DNA of 9,261 nucleotides from Bacillota bacterium (GTDB taxonomy: Bacteria; Bacillota; DTU025). The translations under genes and the position numbers were made by a program. Of the stretch, positions 4,947 through 9,261 are shown one piece after another. Positions within the stretch are counted from its first letter, which is position 1, and the number at the start of each line of letters is the position of its first letter. The notes below the pieces were generated by a model. That model was not told the origin of the DNA, ran no database searches, and saw only the letters and a program-made list of their open reading frames with translations. The stretch covers positions 1 through 9,261 of the forward strand of contig DUWJ01000397.1 of assembly GCA_012842765.1 (NCBI GenBank), given 5' to 3'.

Positions 4947-7900
4947 GTGAATATTGTAGAACGTTCAGTCAATCGACCAGTAACGGTGGGTATCCTAGTA
5001 GCGGCATGCATTCTATTTGGCGTTCTCTCTCTGGACAGGATCGGTCTCGATCTTCTGCCCGACATAAATCTCCCGATGGCCGCGGTAGTTACGGTTTACC
5101 CCAATGCTGATCCTGAGACCGTTGAAAGCCTGGTGACCGCTCCAATCGAGCGGGCGCTAAGGTCTGTAAGGAACATAAAGGATGTTACATCCACTAGCAT
5201 GGAGAACGTATCATTTTGCTTCTGCGAGTTTAACTGGGGGAGCGATCTTGGCGCCGCCCAGGAAGACATGCGGGTCAAGATTGATACGATGAAGCATGAA
5301 TTGCCTGAAGGAACGCAGAGTCCCATCGTTACTCTGCTCGATCCGTCTCAGATCCCCATGATGATGGTAACTGTTGGCATGCCGGGTGATGTGGGCGATG
5401 TCACCCAAGCTACTAGAGAAGTGGTCAAGCCTGCCGTAGAGCGCGTTGGCGGGGTTGCCGGAGTCTCTATAAGCGGTGGGGCTGACCGGGTGATAAGCGT
5501 TGAATACGACCATGAGAAATTGGTGGAAAGTGGGCTCAGCCCGCTTCTGCTGCAGCAACTCATAACATATCAGAACTTGTCAATCCCGGCCGGCGTGGTA
5601 ATAGACGATGGGGTACGCTATCAGACCAGGGTGGGGGCTAAGTTTACATCTGCCGACGATATTGCCGATCTCGCCATTGGACTGAAAAAGCCAACTGAAA
5701 GCCCCGATGGTCTCGGAGGGTTCTTGGGTCTGTCTTTCTTCATGCCAACCTTCCTCACGGTCGGCGATGTCGCCAAAGTTGAGGAAACGTTTGAAAAGGC
5801 TGAAGGATATACGCGTGTGAATGGGAAGCCTGCTGTCATAATGATGATCTACAAGCAGTCGGGCGAGAATACGGTGACAGTGGCCAGGCAGGTGAGGGAG
5901 GCATTAGCCCAGCTCGGGCAGGAGCATCGGGCCATCGAGATAGGCTATGTGTTCGACCAGTCCACGTTTATTACGAGCTCTATAGACAGCCTTGCTGAAA
6001 ACGCCGGTCTTGGGGCGGTTCTCGCTATCGCGATTTTGTTTCTGTTTTTGCGACACTTCGGGAGCACGCTCTTGGTAGCGATCTCCATTCCGCTTTCGAT
6101 GATATTCGCGTTCGTGATGATGTACGCCTTTGATCTCACGGTAAACCTCCTCACCTTGGGCGGACTGGCTCTGGGTGTTGGAATGTTAGTAGATAACTCC
6201 ATCGTTGTTTTGGAGAATATCTTTCGGCGGCAAGAACTGGGAGAGTCGCCGCGCGAGGCCGCGATTCAAGGCACAGCAGAGGTTTCGAGAGCTATTACGG
6301 CTTCTACTTTGACCACGATTGCGGTCTTTCTTCCTGTTGTGTTCATCCAGAGCATGGCAGGGCACATTTTCAGAGATCTCGCCATGACGGTGACCTTTTC
6401 TTTGTTGGCGTCGCTCATAGTAGCCCTTACGGTCTTGCCCTTGATGGCAAGTTCGTTCGTGCGCGTGTCCGATTCCTATATTGAACGCGCGAAACGGGAT
6501 AGGAAGCGCAAGGAGTCTTTGGGTGGAATATACGATCGCATGCTCGATTGGGCGCTTGCGAAGAGATGGTGGGTGTTGGGCGCTATTGGGATCGCTCTCG
6601 TTGTGGCGCTCTTCGCTTTTCCCAGGCTTGGGACCGAATTCTTAGGGTCAATGGATATGGGAAGAGTCGATGTCGGACTTCATCTTCCTCCAGGGACTCC
6701 GGTAGAGGTTACTAACGAGGTCTCGCTAAGAGTCGAGAACGAATTGCTGAAGATTCCGGGGATCGAGAATGTCACTGCTGAAGTGGGTTCTTCCGGCAGC
6801 GGGGATTTTGTGGCCATGGCTAGCGGCGGAAGCGCTAACCAAGCGTCGGTGGCGGTAAAGCTCTTACGTGAAGGAGAAACGATGACCTCGGTTGCAGAGG
6901 CTGGGGCCGAGATTAGGGAGATCCTCAGCGACATCAAGTTGGACTACCCTGATCTCGAGTATTCAGTGGACACTTCGGGATATGGCGCTTTGACGGGTGG
7001 CAGTTCAGATTACCTGAGCAATAGTATAACGTTGGAGATAGCCGGGACAGATCCAAAGGAGATCTCGGATTACGCGGCCAGAATCGCCGAAAGGCTGCGT
7101 AAAGAACCCGGATTCGTTGAAGTTGCTTCGTCGACAAAGGAAACCCAGCCTGTTATCTTGCTCGATGTAAACCGTACGAGGGCGCTCATGGGAGGGCTTA
7201 CCGTGGGCCAGGTTGGGCTCGGGGTTCGCACCGGGATGTTCGGATCTACGGTGACATATGTGGAGCGAAATGGGGAGCTCATTCCCGTAATTGTGAGGCC
7301 GGCATCTGAGGGAGTGCCTGATCTTGACAGTGTTTTGAACATGCCGATTACGTCTTCGTTGAGCTCAGCAAGTTTGCTTGAGGGCGCGAGCGGGCTGGGA
7401 AGCAACGTTTCAGCAGCAGCCCGAACCAGTTCGAGTGCTATATCAACAATGCTGGCGCCATCCAACGAGGTTCTGGTGGGCAAGGTTGTGACGCCTGAGA
7501 TAATTGATGGCCCGATGACGATAAGCAGGCGCAATGGAAGGCGTTATGCCCTTGTGCAAATCGCGTTTGAAGGAATGAAGCTATCACAGGCGGGAAGCTT
7601 GGCTCTGTCTGCAGCCCACGAAGTGGAGGCGCCGGACGGCTGTTCTGTTGAACTTGCGGGCGTGAGCCGTGTCATAAACGAGGCATTCTCCGATTTGGGC
7701 CTCGCAGGCTGGCTCGCAGTGGTCCTTGTTTACATGGTGATGGCTATACAATATGAGTCTCTGCTTTATCCCTTGATAGTCATGTTTACGATGCCTTTGG
7801 CGGGTATAGGGGCCATTGGATTCCTTGTCCTCACGGGCCAGAGCATCAGTATAACCTCGATCATTGGGTTGATAGTACTTGCTGGCATAGTGGTGAACAA

Positions 7901-8216
7901 CGGCATTGTGTTGGTTGACTTCATCAACCAGCTCAAAGCGGAGGGAATGGCGACACGCGAAGCGGTTCGCGAGGCGGGCAGGGCGCGTCTGAGGCCGATC
8001 CTCATGACGGCGCTCACCACGATCCTCGGTCTTGTGCCGCTGGCCATCGGTCACGGGGCAGGTTCTGAGCTTCAGCAGCCGATGGCGATAACGGTGATTG
8101 GCGGCCTTACAACCGCCACATTTCTGACGCTATTTGTGATCCCGATCGTTTACGAGCTAATGGATGAGCTTGCCCAGAGGCTGAGCCGCAAAGGGGGCAC
8201 GGTAATTGAAGGATAG
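4947..8216 (+). CDS. RND-family inner-membrane transporter (AcrB/MMPL superfamily, HAE1-like)
   Basis: This is a proton-driven transporter of 1089 residues, full length for the family, with the standard plan of 12 helices and two large periplasmic loops. Helices lie at about 10-31, 353-370, 373-393, 397-423, 451-471, 480-503, 538-560, 913-933, 939-961, 966-993, 1015-1035 and 1045-1070. The helix 4 signature is GMLVDNSIVVLENIF; D416 and N417 occupy the places of AcrB D407 and D408. In helix 10, GIVVNNGIVLVDF has N984 at the AcrB K940 position. The proton relay is thus reduced compared with AcrB, a form common in related pumps. Two additions stand out: a hydrophobic stretch in the first loop (246-270) and a Ser/Ala-rich stretch in the second (802-840). 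No adaptor (membrane-fusion) protein is encoded beside it. It sits between a LolA-like protein and a predicted outer-membrane barrel, which suggests lipid or envelope cargo rather than drugs, but the substrate cannot be read from the sequence. Confidence 0.95.
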   Translation: MNIVERSVNRPVTVGILVAACILFGVLSLDRIGLDLLPDINLPMAAVVTVYPNADPETVESLVTAPIERALRSVRNIKDVTSTSMENVSFCFCEFNWGSDLGAAQEDMRVKIDTMKHELPEGTQSPIVTLLDPSQIPMMMVTVGMPGDVGDVTQATREVVKPAVERVGGVAGVSISGGADRVISVEYDHEKLVESGLSPLLLQQLITYQNLSIPAGVVIDDGVRYQTRVGAKFTSADDIADLAIGLKKPTESPDGLGGFLGLSFFMPTFLTVGDVAKVEETFEKAEGYTRVNGKPAVIMMIYKQSGENTVTVARQVREALAQLGQEHRAIEIGYVFDQSTFITSSIDSLAENAGLGAVLAIAILFLFLRHFGSTLLVAISIPLSMIFAFVMMYAFDLTVNLLTLGGLALGVGMLVDNSIVVLENIFRRQELGESPREAAIQGTAEVSRAITASTLTTIAVFLPVVFIQSMAGHIFRDLAMTVTFSLLASLIVALTVLPLMASSFVRVSDSYIERAKRDRKRKESLGGIYDRMLDWALAKRWWVLGAIGIALVVALFAFPRLGTEFLGSMDMGRVDVGLHLPPGTPVEVTNEVSLRVENELLKIPGIENVTAEVGSSGSGDFVAMASGGSANQASVAVKLLREGETMTSVAEAGAEIREILSDIKLDYPDLEYSVDTSGYGALTGGSSDYLSNSITLEIAGTDPKEISDYAARIAERLRKEPGFVEVASSTKETQPVILLDVNRTRALMGGLTVGQVGLGVRTGMFGSTVTYVERNGELIPVIVRPASEGVPDLDSVLNMPITSSLSSASLLEGASGLGSNVSAAARTSSSAISTMLAPSNEVLVGKVVTPEIIDGPMTISRRNGRRYALVQIAFEGMKLSQAGSLALSAAHEVEAPDGCSVELAGVSRVINEAFSDLGLAGWLAVVLVYMVMAIQYESLLYPLIVMFTMPLAGIGAIGFLVLTGQSISITSIIGLIVLAGIVVNNGIVLVDFINQLKAEGMATREAVREAGRARLRPILMTALTTILGLVPLAIGHGAGSELQQPMAITVIGGLTTATFLTLFVIPIVYELMDELAQRLSRKGGTVIEG
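8193..8197 (+). promoter_or_regulatory. Ribosome binding site for the TTG start of the barrel gene
   Basis: AAGGGGG (8191-8197) ends eight bases before TTG 8206, inside the end of the RND gene. The overlap of 11 bases suggests translational coupling between the two genes. Confidence 0.65.
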
Positions 8217-9261
8217 CAAGAAGTGGACCGTCGCTGCGCTGCTTGTTACTGTATTTTTGTTTAGCTCTTCGGTGGCGAACGCGGCTTCAATCACTGTTGT
8301 AGAGGGGACCCCTGTTTTCTTCGGGGGGTTGTCAGTTATGCATTCTGAAGACGGCCCGCTCAATCTCGAGCTAAACTGGCTTGGAATTGCGTCCGACCTC
8401 GATTGGGAAGGCGCTACACTGCGAATAGGCGGGGCTATCTGTCCGAGTTCGCCTGCATTTAGTGAAGGATCGGCCGCCTACACCTTTGGCTTGGGAGCCG
8501 AGATGGCTAGGGTTTTCAGCCTTATGGCTGCAGCCGAAGGCTCGGTTATGGCATATCTTCAGGATTGTGGGGATGGGCCAGTGATGGCGTTGGTCGGCCA
8601 GGCAACGGGGTCCACGGCTCGAATAGGATTGAGAACGAATTTCGGCGTGGTGCCCAGCGGATTTGACGAGCAGCCCGCTCGTCTAATCGGGCAGAGTGAC
8701 TGGAGTGATGAGCCTGGAAGGGATCTGACAGGTAGGGGCTGGATAGACGTGGTTGGAGCCCTTCAAAGCTCGCGAACGAGAGCTGACTCCTGGAAAATTG
8801 GATATATGAGGGAGCTTGGCGAATCCGATTGGCGAACAGATATCGGGTACATTGCGAGATACAGCCCGGAGGATCTTGGCGTTGCGATAAAATTCTACTC
8901 CGGTCTGGCTTTTGGCGGACCTCGAGTGATGCTCCTGTCGAAGCTGACATTCAGGGCCGACGTGACGGACAGTTCAGGGGCGGAGATCGACCTTGTTGTA
9001 CAGGGCGGGAGAGGCTCCGAATATGCTTGGGTTTCCGGGACGGGTTGGCTTTCGCTTGGCGACCGGGCCGATCTGAAACTGAGGATTTGCGCTCCGATCA
9101 TGAGTGAGCATGAGTACGATGGGCCAGAGCTTTTTGAGCCGATAGACTGGGCGGCTTTCGCTGTAGGCTTGGATTTTAACGAGGGCATCATCTCCAGTGT
9201 GACCGCGAGATACGATCTGCGAACCAAGACGATCGGCCTGGAGCTTGCATCGAGATTCTGA
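8206..9261 (+). CDS. Secreted protein, predicted outer-membrane beta-barrel
   Basis: The protein has 351 residues, beginning at a TTG that overlaps the last 11 bases of the RND gene. The start is supported by a G-run site and by the immediate signal peptide: KDSKK, hydrophobic residues 8-22, then SVANA-AS with cleavage after about 26. I do not recognise a named family. The mature part is made of alternating polar and hydrophobic stretches joined by short Gly, Asp, Asn and Ser turns, with many aromatic residues. The last strands (about 315-351) end in TIGLELASRF: a terminal Phe with alternating hydrophobic positions I343, L345 and L347, the signature used by the BAM complex for outer-membrane barrels. 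About 325 mature residues would fit a barrel of roughly 14-16 strands (estimate). It shows no TolC-like helical repeats. As last gene of the operon it may be the outer-membrane partner of the RND/LolA-like pair. A soluble beta-rich periplasmic protein is the alternative. The window ends at its stop codon. Confidence 0.7.
   Translation: MKDSKKWTVAALLVTVFLFSSSVANAASITVVEGTPVFFGGLSVMHSEDGPLNLELNWLGIASDLDWEGATLRIGGAICPSSPAFSEGSAAYTFGLGAEMARVFSLMAAAEGSVMAYLQDCGDGPVMALVGQATGSTARIGLRTNFGVVPSGFDEQPARLIGQSDWSDEPGRDLTGRGWIDVVGALQSSRTRADSWKIGYMRELGESDWRTDIGYIARYSPEDLGVAIKFYSGLAFGGPRVMLLSKLTFRADVTDSSGAEIDLVVQGGRGSEYAWVSGTGWLSLGDRADLKLRICAPIMSEHEYDGPELFEPIDWAAFAVGLDFNEGIISSVTARYDLRTKTIGLELASRF

Noticed and set aside
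7070..7534. Minus-strand reading frame of 154 residues inside the RND gene
   Set aside because: It is a shadow of the conserved pump frame, with Ser/Pro/Thr-rich composition typical of reverse translation.

Overview
The window is bacterial DNA of moderate G+C. It looks like a Firmicutes-type genome that also carries outer-membrane functions. The Firmicutes signal is a tRNA-sensing T-box leader in front of serS, strong sigma-A-like promoters and a HD-GYP protein with a Firmicutes-style N-terminal segment. The diderm signal is a three-gene operon with a LolA-like periplasmic protein, an RND transporter and a predicted outer-membrane beta-barrel ending in phenylalanine. A diderm Firmicute (for example near Limnochordia, Halanaerobiales or Negativicutes) is the simplest reading, but this is an inference and no marker gene for species assignment is present.

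Layout. Positions 1-457 hold a promoter and a serine-specific T-box riboswitch (specifier UCC, T-box TGGC matching G73-CCA, competing terminator). It controls serS (458-1735). Convergent to serS, with only 20 bases between the stops, is a HD-GYP phosphodiesterase gene on the minus strand (1756-2793). A strong promoter at 2988-3017 then drives two serine tRNA genes, tRNA-Ser(UGA) and tRNA-Ser(GCU), closed by a hairpin terminator (3283-3320). A TtcA-type tRNA 2-thiolation enzyme follows (3345-4103). So the first 4.1 kb is mostly concerned with serine tRNA: charging, supply and probably modification.

The second half (4109-9261) is one operon behind a promoter with perfect -35 and -10 hexamers. 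It encodes a secreted LolA/LppX-fold protein (GTG start at 4178), a 1089-residue RND pump (GTG start at 4947) and a secreted beta-barrel candidate (TTG start at 8206, overlapping the pump gene by 11 bases). No membrane-fusion (adaptor) protein and no TolC-like channel is present. The set therefore does not look like a classical tripartite drug efflux pump and may move a lipid or lipoprotein through the envelope. This is the most interesting system in the window.

A further pattern is that all six protein genes have a run of five to seven G as the ribosome binding site, 6-9 bases before the start, rather than GGAGG. This pattern fixes the starts of the two GTG genes, where an in-frame ATG inside the G-run motif would otherwise be chosen.
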